Positions 11,816-24,410 of a stretch of DNA of 64,000 nucleotides are shown piece by piece (the stretch's first letter is position 1; the number at the start of each line of letters is the position of its first letter). The notes beneath the pieces were generated by a model. That model saw nothing but the letters and a program-made list of their open reading frames with translations, was not told the DNA's origin and did not search any database. Made by a program: the position numbers and the translations under genes. The stretch is from Astragalus membranaceus (Eukaryota > Streptophyta > Magnoliopsida > Fabales > Fabaceae). The DNA lies in assembly GCA_039519185.1 (NCBI GenBank), contig CM076848.1, positions 55,268,778 through 55,332,777 of the forward strand, written 5' to 3'.

Positions 11816-12673
11816 GAGCTAGCTTCTGCCGTGAACGGAGTTGAAGACCGAGAGAGCGTCGGTGGTGGTTGCGGTTGACGGTAAGGGATCGTCTTTGTCC
11901 TTCTCTTGATTTTTTTTTGAATTGTTCCTTTGCTTGAAATTCATCTAGGTATCTCAGTTACTCGCATTCCTCATCTCGCTCTTTTTCAATTAATTTCATT
12001 TTTCATCTTCATCTCTTTCTCTCAAGATCTTTTTTCCATTTTCCTCACCGTTCCCTTTCCGTTACAATCTTGCCGGTGATGTATTTGATTGGTGAGAGAA
12101 GGGAAGAAGAAAAAGAAGATAAAAGGAATTCAGGGGGAATGTAGAGAAACAAAGCCTCCTCAGTTCGGTCGCCATCACCTACCTACCTGCAACACGTGAT
12201 GTGACTCGACTGCATTCCCTACTCTCTTCGCCAGCGAGAAACGGCTCAAAACAGCAGCGATTGTGCGTGGAGAATGAATAGAACAACTGAGTGTATGACT
12301 TTCAGCGTCGCCACTGCCTACGGTGGCTGGAAAGCATCTTTGCCCTCTCTATCTCTTTTTTTTGTTCCTAAAAAAAAACATTCTTTGCCCTCTATTTCAA
12401 TATTCATTCAGTACTTTCTTTATCAATCAATCGTTTTTCTTGAATTAACTGAGGAATTTTTGTTTTTATTTGAAATGTTAATTGGTGTTTACCTGTTTGG
12501 GTTTTGTAATTAACATGTGATTGTTTAGTATCTTCTTCTATTAGTAATATGCAGTGAAATATGTTCAGTATTCTCTAAAAGGTTTTTCAGGCATCCTTCA
12601 TCAACAATTGGGACAAATAGAATCTCCTTTGACTACAAACTTGGAATACACCTAAGTTCCATAACAGGCTGGA

Positions 12674-12760
12674 ATTCAGGCATTATGTTCATTGCATGAA
12701 GCCTTAGAAAAAGCCAAAAATGTTCTTCAAGATTGCTCAGAGTGCAGTAAACTTTATTTG
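12674..12760 (+). pseudogene. PUB45/PUB6-like U-box protein exon fragment
   Basis: The 29 codons IQALCSLHEALEKAK then NVLQDCSECSKLYL match the N-terminal region of plant U-box E3 ligases of the PUB45/PUB6 type, including the diagnostic CSECSKLYL. The block stops exactly at a GTATG donor. Just upstream is a degraded 'PRSITG'-like piece separated by 4 extra bases. The U-box and armadillo repeats are absent, so this is a captured exon, not a gene. Confidence 0.7.
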
Positions 12761-14641
12761 GTATGATTCATTTCTTTTGAAGCCTCATTTGCTCATTAAA
12801 CAGTTATTTGTTGTTGGTAGGAAGTTATTTGACCTGAAGTACTCTTTGCTCAATATCTGACATTTGACGTTAATTATGGTGACACTGCCAAGCTTGAAAT
12901 CCAGGTTATTATTGGTAATTGTTTGATTTAAGCTTATATTTTAATTGGTATGTCTTTTTTATATATAATATATAGTTTTCAACATGTTGATGGCCTAAGA
13001 AATGCTGGTATTTTATTGCTGTGTTGATTGTTTATTTTGCATACTTAAAGCATGTTACTGTTGCAGATTGAGTTATACAAGGAAAAGAAAATTCTATCTA
13101 TTTGAGACAGAGGTATTGGTTTGACAACAGAGGATTTAGTAAAGAATTTGGGAACATAGCTAAATCTGAAACTTTGGGATTCCAACTTTGCTGCATAGTA
13201 TGTTCATGTTGTATAGTATTGCTGTTTGTGTTTAATTTTAGACTTATTCTGTTACTTTCACTTATAACATTGTGTTTCTTTCCATTTTATAATTAGCTTT
13301 TTCAATTGCATTAGTTGTTTTTGTATAATTTGATCTTAGCTTACTCCACTTTGTTCTACAGGTGGAGGAAAGTTTAATGCAGTGATTGGTTATCATAGTG
13401 TAAGCAACAAGTCTTTATTTTCTTATCTGATTTTTTCCTTTTTATCTCATCTTTTACCAGTTATTTGAATATTTATTTTGTTTGAATTTGAATATTTATT
13501 TTGTTCCTGCCTTGCTTTGTATGTCTTGCATGTCTTGGTTCTAAAGAGTTTTTTTGCATGATATAGCCCACAATACATTATCAGAAAATATAGCATCCTG
13601 GTAAAGAGATGGATCTTCAATCCTTTCTCTATCACTGTTTCCTTTCTTATGATGTCCCTGTAGGTAATGATCTGCTGCAAGTTGCAGGAGAAGGCAATGC
13701 AATGGTCTAAGTGATTTTAAGGAGGTTCCTTAAAATTCTGATTCCATTGAAAATCTGCCACTGATGCTGTCAAGGCACCATAATCACTAGCTGCCTTCAT
13801 TAGTAGTTTAGAGAATTGTTTCTGCATGGCTTTGTGGGGTATTTCTTTGGGCAGGGCCTTCTTCAATATATGTATCAACATAGGCGTCATAGCAAAATAA
13901 GGAAACCTGTTGTGTGTGCTACTGCTGCGTGTAAGGGACAAGGAACGGATTATAAGCCTGTGAGATCCATTTGGTGATAGAGGTACAGTCTTTTTTCTTC
14001 ACTCCCTCTTTTCCTCATCTCTTTTCATGGTAATTTGTCTTCAATATGTAGCAACAACCATGACTTCTATTCTTTGCATACAATCCTGCATAATATTATA
14101 GTTGTAATCTCTATACATTTTCTGACTTGCTCTTTGCACATATGTTTGCATGATTGGGTAGCTAATGTTCCTACAATGCTATCTACAATGTTGTTTTGAT
14201 TAGTTTTATCTAAATATATTGGTGTAGGTTCCTTGATATTCCATTAAGTCCTGGTTTTGTGTTTTGAGGTGTTTTTCTTTGTATATCTTATGTGAATGAT
14301 GTTTCTCTGTGCAGTTTATTTATCTTAATGGAATTCTAGGGGTCAAGATGTGTGAGATCGTCATCCATTCAATTGTATCAATTATCTTGAATTTATTTTG
14401 TTGCATGCAGTGTTTCTGTTTTAATGAAATTTTGAATTTATTTCCAAACAAATTAAGTATTTCTTTTAGATTTTTGATGTTGGAACTTGGATTTTGAAAT
14501 GGAAGATTGACATTGGTTTACTAAACCAATTGAGTAATTATTATCAGTCGCTGAATCTAAACATATTATATAATTCATTCCATGGTAGTTATGATTTATT
14601 TGAACGATTTGTTATATCTTCTAATAATTTAAACGATGCAG

Positions 14642-14735
14642 ATTAATACCCCAGCTACACCAAAAGAGCAGACAGGGGGTTCAAAGACATGTTTTGGGCA
14701 TGTTGAATTTGAGTCGTCAAAGGCAGCAAAAAAAT
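14642..14735 (+). pseudogene. Possible RRM-type exon fragment
   Basis: The block follows a CAG acceptor and ends at GTAAG. It reads TPKEQTGGSKTCFGHVEFES then SKAAKK. CFGHVEF resembles the RNP1 box of nucleolin-like RNA-binding proteins (usually GFGHVEF) followed by AAKKA. Too short for certainty; it may be a captured exon. Confidence 0.35.
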
Positions 14736-15870
14736 GTAAGTTTTTACACTCCTCTGCCCAATCTGTAGAAATTATTTTAGAAGTTCCACAATACATCAGG
14801 ACACTATCAAAATACTTACTATTATTTTTTATTTCTTGCAAACATTGCAATATAATTAGATATACCCTATCTAACATTTTGGAACTTCTATTCTGTTTGC
14901 CTCACAACTTTTCTCTATTCCCTTCACTTTCTATCACTCTATTCTCCTGTTTTCTTCATGCTGATGCTTATACTTTGTTTTGCTTTCCATGTTAGCACAT
15001 GACAATTTGGAATGATCTCATACCATTAACCTTCGTTTTTCAACTCGCAATCTTGAAGAAGTTACAGCAAGAGCAAAAGAAGTTTATCAAGACCAACAAT
15101 GTATGAAGGTTGGAGTATTATTAGTGTTTGTGCTATTAATTAGCAATGGTTTTTAAGTGAATCATTGTTTTAAATTTTGACCCTTTTTAGGTAATAATTA
15201 TTCATTGTTATGACGTACAGTATTGTTTTAATATTCTCAGGTTAGGAATTTAGTGCATGAGACATGGTGTTGGAATGGACAAGTTTAAGTAGCTTTTTAA
15301 ATTGATAATTTGGTCTTTGGTTGCAGAGAAACTAATTGTCTATCTCTCAAGTAGGAAATGGAAGCATATACTGTTATTTCATGGGTAGCTTGGACAATCT
15401 AAGCAAGCTGATCAAGTAGTATGAGCTATCAAAAAGAACCAATGAGGTCCTTTTTAGTATTGAAGCCTATAGAACACTTCATGACAGGGGTCCATACCCT
15501 ACTGATCAGATCCTCAAAGAAGGATGAAACAATTTTTGTTGCAACAGTAAGCCCATTTCTCAATCCCTTTAGCATTGGAAAGAAAATATAATGTTTTACT
15601 ATAACCATTGCTTTACCTTCCTACTCAAGTACTCATGTAATGTTTTGTCTTTTTCATGGTCTGATGGCTGAGTATATCCTATATTTTTGATTCAATGAGG
15701 CTCTACTAAGAAAAGCAGGAGCATAGTTTATTTATGGCCACTATGGAATCTGTCTATACTATAATCATATAAATGTATGATTCATGATTTCCTTATCTCT
15801 CTGTCTATTGTGATTGGAATAATGGTTTGTGAAATATTAACAAAACTGTGGTCTTTTTCAACATAGGTAG

Positions 15871-16030
15871 GCCTTTGGGGTTGTCTCCTTCTGCATGGCC
15901 TACACTGCAACATGCCAAGAACCAGTCACACCAGAATCAGAATCAGAATCATCAGCAATATGGTTCAGGAATGTGGGCTGTTTTTCTTGGTAACCCTTCT
16001 GGTGGTAGAAGGGAATGTGCTGGCACTGCA
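15871..16030 (+). pseudogene. Fragment with a plant-specific GM(R/W)AVFL / RRECAGT motif
   Basis: One frame reads LSPSAWPTLQ, a Q/N-rich stretch of HQNQN units, YGSGMWAVFLGNPSGG and RRECAGT. I associate the MRAVFL...RRECAGTGVFLPR pattern with an uncharacterised plant protein family. The copy departs from it after CAGT, at about the place where an exon border would be expected. I cannot name the function. Confidence 0.45.
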
Positions 16031-17127
16031 GGCTTTTTCCCCCTGGTGATGATAGTCCTGCTGAATCACTAAAGAAAAGGTCGATAGATATACCCTTTTG
16101 AATATTTTTATGATTTTTATGATATATTATTCTTAAATATTTTTCCTTCTTAAATATATTTAGAAACCTGTTATATGTTAAAGAGGCTAAGATGTTCACT
16201 AGAAACACAACAAAGCAAATAAGTCCACTTCAGCAGCATTCCTCAAATCATGAGCAGGTGTTGACATGATATAATAAGCATTAGCATACACCTATTTCAC
16301 TGCACAAACGGTCATAATATAATAATCATTAGCATAGAGCAGCAAATGCCTACACGTAGTTGATTGGGCTGAAGCTTAAAAGGTAGCTTCACATTAATCT
16401 AACAAGCAATGGACCATGCCTTATAGCATGTGTTTGATAAAAATGTAATTTTGTTGCTGGAAATTTCAAAGTTGAGTTTTTGTGTGTTCTTTTTTTTCCC
16501 CAGATTGAATAAAGATCAAATTTTGATCTATATATGTGGGCGCCATGTTAACGTTTTTCCCTATTGGACAGAGAAGATGGGTATGTTTTATAGTATCTGA
16601 CTGAGAAGAATGAATACCTTTTGCTGAAGCTCTTAAATGTGTTTTTCAGTGAAGTCTTTGTTGCTTCAAAGTTTTAGTTATTCTTCTATGGTTTGGAATC
16701 CTAATTTTCACATATTTTGTATTGATGACAGAGGCCAAATTGATCTTCTCGATATGACTGTGAACTATTCTGAATGGTAGGCTAATGAAAATGAGTACAA
16801 AACTCATTTAGAAGGATGCAAAGTTATGTCATTTATATGCTCTCAATTGCATTTTTTTTCTTAGATTTCTTTGTTGGGTATGTTTGTAACCATACGTTGA
16901 ACATATTTTTAGTGTAACTTATTCCACTATTTGAGTGATTAGTGATTAAAAAGAGGGGTTTGAACATTTTTGAACTTCAATTGCATTTTCTTTGTTAGAT
17001 TTTTTATTGGTTATATGAGTTTGTAACCACACCTTGAATGTTTTTAGTGTTACTAATTCCACTATTTGAGTAATTAGTGATTAAAAAGAGATGTTTAATG
17101 AATGTTTTTATGTTTTTAACTTTGCAG

Positions 17128-17286
17128 ATGTTACTATTTTACAAAGTTGGCAAGGAATCAAAGATAAATGTTATTAAGATTAATATGGATTTGTTGATGC
17201 GTCATCAACCACCAGCTCTACACGTTGACTATCCTCAACACGATGTTGCTGGAGTTATTGAAGACAATCCTATTGTTCTTGGCTAG
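17128..17286 (+). pseudogene. Terminal coding block of the Helitron-like element
   Basis: After a TTTGCAG acceptor, 52 codons stay open to TAG: LLFYKVGKESKINVIKINMD, then LLMRHQPPALHVDYPQHDVA, and ending IEDNPIVLG. Family not recognised. It lies ~225 bp before the Helitron 3' end. Confidence 0.35.
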
Positions 17287-17485
17287 ATGATCTTCCAAGT
17301 TTTATGTTTCATTGTGTAAGACTTATTAGGACAATTGAAGACCTTCCTATTGTTGTTTGTTGTCTGTCAACTATTTTGTTGTCTAAGACTTATGTTTCAT
17401 TTTGTATCTCTACTAACTTTTATCTATATAACATCCTATATTTCGAATATCTTAAACTCATGTATTTGAGTAGTTACTAGCGCTC

Positions 17486-17514
17486 CCCGTGCATCGCACG
17501 GGCATTGAAACTAG
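17486..17514 (+). mobile_element. Helitron 3' terminus (hairpin plus CTAG)
   Basis: A perfect 7-bp GC-rich stem, CCCGTGC / GCACGGG with loop ATC (17486-17502), is followed after 8 bases by CTAG at 17511-17514 and then a T. A hairpin just upstream of CTRR, with insertion before T, defines Helitron 3' ends. Confidence 0.85.
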
Positions 17515-17551
17515 TTATGTAATAATTCTCTGCCATTGTCAAGTGCTCAAT

Positions 17552-18640
17552 CACAAAAATGTATCCAATTTGCCCAAATCGCAACACACATGAAGAGTCT
17601 TTGCACCACTGTTTCTTTGAGTGCAACTCGGCCATTGAAGTTTGGAAGACTTGTAATATTTCCATTGATTTGCTTCCTCAACATGGGGTGAGTAGTGGCG
17701 GACCTGGCATACAACCAGGGGGTTCAGTTGAACCCTCTGGAATTTTTGTGTTGCACTAAACACCTTATATAAATAGTCTAAATCTCCCGAAATTTTAATT
17801 TTGACCCCCCTGAAAATTTTAAATTGTACTAGTAGACCAAGTTTTGCACCCATTTGACACCGGCCTTAAAAAATTTGACACCCCTGACCCTGGGGTCCTG
17901 GGTCCGCCACTGGGTGATGTTTTTAATTGGTTGTCCCAAACAACTCGGTCACATGGAGTGCTTATCCTTATTCTGCTTTGGAAATATAGGAATGTCAGGA
18001 ACAAGTGGGGCTTCGAAGGTGTCAGGGATACTACTTAACGTGGTGGTGTCCCAAATTTGGGGCATTTACTGAAATACTGTAAATGCTTTTGGAGTGGAGA
18101 ATTAGACAAATCAGCTTACTAGGTTTCCAAGAGAGCTTAAGTGGGAAAAGCCTTCAGTAGATTGGGTAACTATTGATGTAAATGGTAGTGCAATGACTAA
18201 TCCAGGGATGACAAGATTTGGAGGGATCATTAGAGACCATTAAGGCAGATTTTTGAAGGGCTATGACTCTATTGGTGTCTCGAATATTCTACATGCCGAG
18301 TTAATGAGGCTTTTTCATGGCATCCAAACGTGTTGGGAGTTAGGTTTAAAAAAAATGATGTGTTATACAGATTCTCTGCACACCATTCATTTGTTGTCTG
18401 AGCCAAAGCTAGTCTACCATAAATATGCAAATGAGGTAAACAACTGTTGGAACGGCAATGAGAGGTCCATAGAGAGCATACTTTCCATGAAACAAATACT
18501 TGTGCTGATTACCTTGCAAAAATAGGGAGGGGCTAAAAGCGGTTCTTGCTTTGAGATTGTGGAAGACCCGCCTACATGAGACTGCAGAAGACCCCCTATC
18601 GCGATGCAACACCTCTTTTTAGCTGATGCGTTAGGGACTG
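17552..18640 (+). mobile_element. LINE C-terminal remnant (zf-RVT and RNase H)
   Basis: At 17559-17690 the frame reads CPNRNTHEESLHHCFFECNS, then AIEVWKTC, a zf-RVT zinc-binding region of plant LINE reverse transcriptases. It is interrupted by a small MITE (17693-17912) and resumes as VFNWLSQTTRSHGVLILILL, WKYRNVRN. From about 18165 an RNase H domain follows, with NPGMTRFGGIIRDH, a stop, then LKGYDSIGVSNILHAELMRL and CYTDSLHTIHLLSE. Stops and a frameshift near 18450 disable it. The rest to 18640 is probably LINE 3' end. Nothing recognised from 18641 to 19092 beyond the leader of the next gene. Confidence 0.8.
17693..17912. mobile_element. Small hAT-type MITE, copy 1 (220 bp)
   Basis: The ends TAGTGGCGGACC and GGTCCGCCACTG are inverted repeats. 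The flanks share GGGTGA, a partly decayed 8-bp target duplication. The sequence is the reverse orientation of the copy at 29617-29835. It splits the LINE zf-RVT region. Confidence 0.75.
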
Positions 18641-19092
18641 TTTTTTTGAGGTTCTAGTGCCTCTTTTTGTTGTTTTTTTCTTTTTATCTTTTCCTTTTGT
18701 AACAAAAAAAGCAATTCGTAAATACTCACTGCTAGACTGTAGTACAATAATCCAAATTCCAATGTCGATTAGTTGGAAGGAAGGAGAGGAGTTGTGGTGG
18801 CATTTGCATAGGCCATGTGTACAGTGGCCCACTCCGTCTCCAGCAGCCGCCAGCCAGCCAGCCCCTTTCCATTTCATAGAAACACCTCCACCTACCTTGT
18901 TATGCAAATGAAATGCATGTTCGACTACTCTACTCTCCTCTCAAGTCTCAACTACCACTATAATTCGCCCCTCTAATCTTACTTCAACCTTTCATTTCAC
19001 CTTTTACTCGTTTCTATCAATTATTCTCTGTCAATTTTAGGAATACAAAAGAAATAAAGAAAGAAACCCTAGAAAATTTAAAAACAAAATTA

Positions 19093-22000
19093 ATGGCGAA
19101 GAAACGGGTACCTGACTGGCTCAACAGTCCTCTCTGGTCCTCACCCTCCGATCACCACCGCTTCTCCGCCGCCCCGGAATCACCAGAAGAACCTCCCTCT
19201 CCTCCTTCTCCGCCTGTCCCTATCAAAGAAGATCCCCCTAGAATCCAAGTTTCGCGAACCAATCACAATGGCATTGGCACCTCACCTTCTTGTTCTTCTT
19301 CTGCTTCTTCTACTTCCGCTTCTTCCTCCGTCGATGGCACGTCTCACTCCCGTCAAGCTCAATTATTAGCCGAGGTTTCACCATCCTTACTTTTAATGCT
19401 TTAACATTGTTAACTCTAATCTTAATTTGCTAAGTTTATCTATCATACTTTTTATAGTTATCTAGGAAGGTCATTGATATGCGAGAGTTGAGGAAAATCG
19501 CATCTCAAGGGATACCTGATGTTCCTGGTTTACGTTCTACTGCATGGAAGGTAACCTACTTTTTCCTTTTTATTCAGAAACAAAAACAACAATGCTATTG
19601 ATTAATGAGTTAATAGCCAATTTGGTTCCTCAAATTTTAGAAAAGTTCAGTTTAGTCACAATATTCCTATTCCTAATTAGTCCTGACATTTTCAAACGGC
19701 AAATTCTCGATGTCATTAATCTTGCAATTTATTCACCTAACTTTTGCAGCTTTTGCTTGGGTATCTTCCACCCGATCGTGCCCTTTGGTCCTCTGAATTA
19801 GCTAAGAAGAGGTCCCAATACAAACGTTTCAAAGAAGACATTCTTATTAATCCTGTAAGTTAGTTAGTTAGTTGGTTATCGACACTACTTGGTTCTCTCT
19901 CTGAATATTTTTGTGGCTAGTTAGTCAGAAATCACGAGGAGGATGTGGAACTCGGATAATTATGACGACGGAAAATGTGAGACCAGGGGCATGCTTTCTA
20001 GATCACAAATCACTCATGGGGAGCACCCTTTAAGTCTTGGCAAGACCAGCATATGGAATCAGTTCTTCCAGGTACTATGCAAACTTTTCTTACTAAGAAG
20101 TTAAGTCACTTGTAGTTGCCTTCTGCATGAACTGTGTTTGTATTGGTTTGCACTGTTTCCTTAATCATAATTACAGTGTTCTCTGTTGTGAGGTAAGATT
20201 TTAAATTGATATGCTAGATGAGTTCCTCGTGTCGCGGCTTATCTTATTTGTACAATAACTGTGGGTCTTGAGGTAATTAAATGTAGCAAATGTTCTGCCA
20301 CATACCATTGATGGTTTTACCGGTTATCGATATGTTAATCTTTAATGAAGTTTAATGCTCCTTCCTTATTATATCACAACTATATGAACCTCATTTAATG
20401 TGCTGTGCTCTGGGGTGTGAAGGGCTGTTTTGATAGCAAATGTTCCTCTTTGCGTGTTTTAGGACACAGAGATCATAGAACAGATTGATCGAGATGTGAA
20501 GCGCACTCATCCGGATATGCACTTCTTCTGTGGTGATTCCCAGTTTGCAAAATCTAATCAGGTTGTTCCTTTATTTTATTTTTAACTAATGCAAACTCAT
20601 AACTCGGCCTTTTTCTTGGTCAAGAATCTTTTGATTTGATTTTCTCTTTTGGGGGCATTTTCAGGAGGCATTAAAGAATATATTAATTATTTTTGCAAAG
20701 TTGAACCCAGGTATAAGATATGTCCAAGGGATGAATGAGATGTTGGCTCCACTATTCTATGTGTTCAAAAATGACCCTGATGAGGAAAATGCAGTGAGTA
20801 TATATCCTTGAAGTTTGAAAATGTACTATTGCTTTCTGAGGTGATTAGGACAAGATATGTTGCACAATGTAAAATACAGCTTTGCCGTGTACATAAAGAA
20901 AATGAAAATATATGAAATGCTTAATATGACCATGGAAGTATTGACAGGCTTTTTAATATAGATTTGTGTTACTCATACATGATTTTAATTCTGTTCAGCT
21001 GTTGCCGTACTATTTGCAGGCATGTGCTGAAGCCGACACATTCTTTTGTTTTGTTGAACTAATGAGTGGATTCCGAGATAATTTTTGTCAACAACTTGAC
21101 AACAGTGTTGCTGGAATCCGTTCCACTATAACAAGATTGTCTCAGCTTTTGAAAGAACATGATGAAGAACTATGGCGTCATCTTGAGGTCACGACCAAAG
21201 TAAGGCAGAATTTTATGTACATGCACTATCTAAATACAACAGAGCCATTTTAATAATTTGAGAAAGGAGAGAAGGGTTGAGAGAGAGAACTTATCCTTAG
21301 AATGTTGGCGATTAATTTAATTTGGTTAGCACATGATTAATGAGGACATTTTCCTGTGCTCTGTTTTCTTATATTGTTTTATTTGTTTTTTAAATATTCT
21401 CCTTCTCTAGTGTTAATAAATACAAATATTAAATTAACTAGAAAGTTTGTTTCTGTTAATAGACCACTCATTGAGAGGGTTTATATTTTATAGCAAGAAG
21501 AATAAGGAGGTAGTAAAATATTAGAACCACATAGAAGTAGTAATAACAATAACCGTCCAGTAGTCTGTCGCCTGTTAATTGTAAGAGAGATGGGAATAAC
21601 TAGAAAGTTTGTTTCTGTTAATAGAGTACTCATTGAGAGGGTTTATACTTTATAGCAAGAAGAATAAGGGAGGTAACAGAAAATTAGAACCACAGAGAGA
21701 TAGTAATAGCAATAGCTGTCCAGTAGTCCGTCACCTGTTAATTGTAAGAGACTGGGAATAAATAGGGAGGAAGGAAAGTTAGTTAGGTACTTTAGTTTTT
21801 TCTTTCTTGGGATTTTTGTGGTAGATGAGCTTGGGTCTCACAAACACCGGGGAGGGACTTTCCATTCATTCTTCATCTTCATGTCTGCTTGTGTATCATC
21901 CTGATACCGAGTTAGGTACCAGGAGTTTGTCTAGAATAAAATTCCTTATTCACGTCACTTCTGAATCAGTTACATTAGTTTCTCACCTGCTTCCTTGTTT

Positions 22001-23296
22001 TAGTGATGTAACCTTCTCTGTTATAATTGTTCTTTTGGAAGTTTTATTGTCTATTTCTACTAGTTTATGTTCCTCTATCAGTCAGTTAAGTGACTCTCGT
22101 GGCATCTTTGGTTATTGAGCAGTTAATAAGAAAATCTCACATTTCTGTTTCTAATTATCAGGTCAACCCCCAATTTTATGCATTTAGGTGGATTACTCTC
22201 CTTTTGTCTCGGGAATTCAGTTTTGCTGACAACCTTCGTATTTGGGACTCCCTTTTAAGTGATCCAGAGGGTCCACAGGTACAAATTTCTTCCTCTTTAC
22301 CTTGTATTATGTAAGGTTGTATGAAAAGTATCTTATAATATCTTTATTGTATCGTACAGTAATTTTGAGTGACTTGGATGATTCTTAGGATTGGTTTCCA
22401 TTTTTCTACAAATCATGATTTATGTCCTTATTTACTTAGGATTAGGAATATAGTATTAGCATAAATAAGGACTAGTTCTTTGTCATTTGTATCAATAATC
22501 AACATGTTCTTCACATCAACACATCAATATAATTTTATTACTCCCAAACATTCCTTTTCTTCTCTCTCTATATCTAAAAGACAATAACTTCAACATGGTA
22601 TCGCTGTTATCGGAGCGGTAACATTCTCTATGGCTTGTTTAGTCATTGTTTTTCTGTTGAGTTCACTTGACTTTGGAACTCTATTTGGAAAATGTTATTA
22701 TCTCCATGATCTATCTTCTTAATTCTTATTGGTTGTGCATAAGTTTCGATCACCTCTTCTTATTGGCTCTTAACCATCTATCCTAGCATTTCAATTTGAA
22801 ATTTAAGCTTCTTGTCCTTGTGAATGTATGATATTCAAATTCAAATTCAAAGTAACTATCCTTGTAAATGTATGTTTTTTATTTATGGGTTTATTTAATG
22901 AGTTTAAGAGTCGAGTCTACAAGTTCCGAAAGCTCTACGAGTTTGCGTAAACTCTCGAGTTTGACAACCTTGCTACTCCCAAATCAATGCAACATATGCA
23001 ACAAACCACTACAATAAACTTCTTTTTGCTTCTCAAATTGTGTATAGAGATCATGTGTTTTATTTAAACAAGTAACTTGTAATTCTTTTAGTGGAAACAG
23101 AAAAACTGGACAACTAACTCTTAATACTGTGTAGGAGACACTTCTTCGGATATGCTGTGCAATGCTGATTCTCGTGCGCAGACGCCTCCTAGCGGGTGAT
23201 TTCACTTCCAATCTCAAGCTGCTGCAGAGTTATCCCTCTACCAACATTAGTCATTTGCTACATGTTGCCAATAAGTTACGTGTACAGTCAGTCTAA
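19093..23296 (+). CDS. TBC-domain Rab GTPase-activating protein (TBC1D13-like)
   Basis: Nine exons join in phase: 19093-19374, 19458-19550, 19750-19854, 19925-20071, 20463-20561, 20665-20793, 21020-21199, 22162-22278, 23135-23296; every intron is GT-AG and the total is 437 aa. TBC proteins accelerate GTP hydrolysis on Rab GTPases and so control vesicle traffic. Residues 1-94 are a Ser/Pro-rich, probably disordered tail. The TBC domain starts near residue 112 (GIPDVPGLRSTAWKLLLGYL). The arginine finger is in IDRDVKR (IxxDxxR, Arg223) and the glutamine finger in YVQG (Gln263), so it should be catalytically competent. The ATG lies in a clean leader after an in-frame-stop-rich region. Intron 7 (21200-22161) carries a tandem duplication. 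The target Rab cannot be read from sequence. Confidence 0.93.
21436..21762. repeat. Two-copy tandem repeat (~161-bp unit) in TBC intron 7
   Basis: The unit 'aactagaaagtttgtttctg ... cctgttaattgtaagag' appears at about 21438 and again at about 21599, roughly 90% alike. It is followed to about 21975 by LTR-like sequence with 'gagttaggtaccaggag'. It is intronic and should be spliced out. Confidence 0.8.
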
Positions 23297-23688
23297 TGAT
23301 TTTTCCAGCCCAATTTTTTACTTTTCGTTTTTGTCTTCAACGTAGAATTTCCAAGTTCATGTTTGTGAATTACTCTGTAAATGTTTGTTCAAAGTAGCAA
23401 ATGTTTTTTTTTTTATATTTTTGTTTTCTTTTTTAATTTTTGGTTGCTGTATGCCTAAATTACTGTGATCTTGATGAAATTCTCCTGTCCTAAGGCATCC
23501 TCCTCTCGTGGCCGTGTAATGTGTATTCTCCAAAGGACAATAGATTGGTGGGGTCTATTATTAAGACTGTTTATATTTAAGGCTTCTTTTTCTGCCATTT
23601 GTACTTGATGAACTAAAAGTCCATGGTCAAGTGGAACCGTGGTAGCCTCCTAATTTGGGTTGGTAGGTTGTTCACTTAGGCTGTTGGG

Positions 23689-24410
23689 TAGGCCTGGACA
23701 GAAAAGGTAAACCGACCCGAAAAACCGAAAAACCGAAGGAAATGGGTTGCAACGGGCCGGTCAAGTCGGGTGTCGGGTACATTTGTGAGAAGAATCAGTT
23801 AAGAATGGGTTTGATTGGGCGGGTTCAGTTCTTGAAATTAAAACCAACGGTGTTCGAACCCGCCGCAGAAACTGTGCTCTGTCAATTAGCATGCATTTGT
23901 AAGCCTTGCACTCTGTCCCATTAATACTACTCATGCTGTCAGACCGTAAAGCCCAGCAAGTTAATAAAATATATTATTTGATCTAGTACTACCAATTTAA
24001 TAAAATATATTATTTGTCATAGTAGTATTAATTTAATATACTACTGATGCTGCAAATGCAAAAGTAGGTGTACGGCGCTTATCTAACAATTCTCTCTCGC
24101 ATATAAAAAGAATTTAATATTTTTATTCATCCATAGTCTTCTTCTTCCTCTAACCACTATCACCATTTTTGTTCATTCATCTTCCTTTCTCGTTTGTTAA
24201 GGTACAATTCACTCCCTCACTCATCATTCATCTTCCCCGACCTCTCTCAACCCCAACTCGCCACTACCCACCCGCCCAATCCCCCAACCAGTCGAACCGA
24301 ACCCGCACAATTCGAGAGAAGCTTTGGGCAGAAATGGGCCAATGAATGTGAACCGCGGTTTCGACTCGGTTGGTGGTTTTGGGCCCGAAACCGCCCGTTG
24401 TCCAGGCCTA
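23689..24410. mobile_element. Non-autonomous hAT-type MITE, 722 bp
   Basis: The ends TAGGCCTGGACA and TGTCCAGGCCTA are inverted repeats followed inside by CCGAAAC/GGTTTCG-type repeats. Flanks are CTGTTGGG (23681-23688) and CCGTTGGG (24411-24418), an 8-bp duplication with one mismatch. No transposase. Open frames within are repeat-driven and not genes. Confidence 0.82.

Larger units (their letters stand above)
11230..17514 (+). mobile_element. Helitron-like element with captured gene fragments (left end undefined)
   Basis: The right end is a textbook Helitron terminus (see 17486-17514). Upstream, 11400-11880 is a GA-rich leader-like stretch ending in a possible donor (GACG|GTAAGG). Then come several short coding blocks on the + strand with intact-looking splice borders: a U-box-gene fragment (12674-12760), an RRM-like piece (14642-14735), a plant-specific motif (15871-16030) and a terminal block (17128-17286). 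These appear to come from unrelated genes, as expected for Helitron gene capture. I could not find the 5' TC terminus and see no Rep/helicase, so the true length is unknown and the blocks might belong to more than one element. The stretches between blocks are intron-like and AT-rich. Confidence 0.55.
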
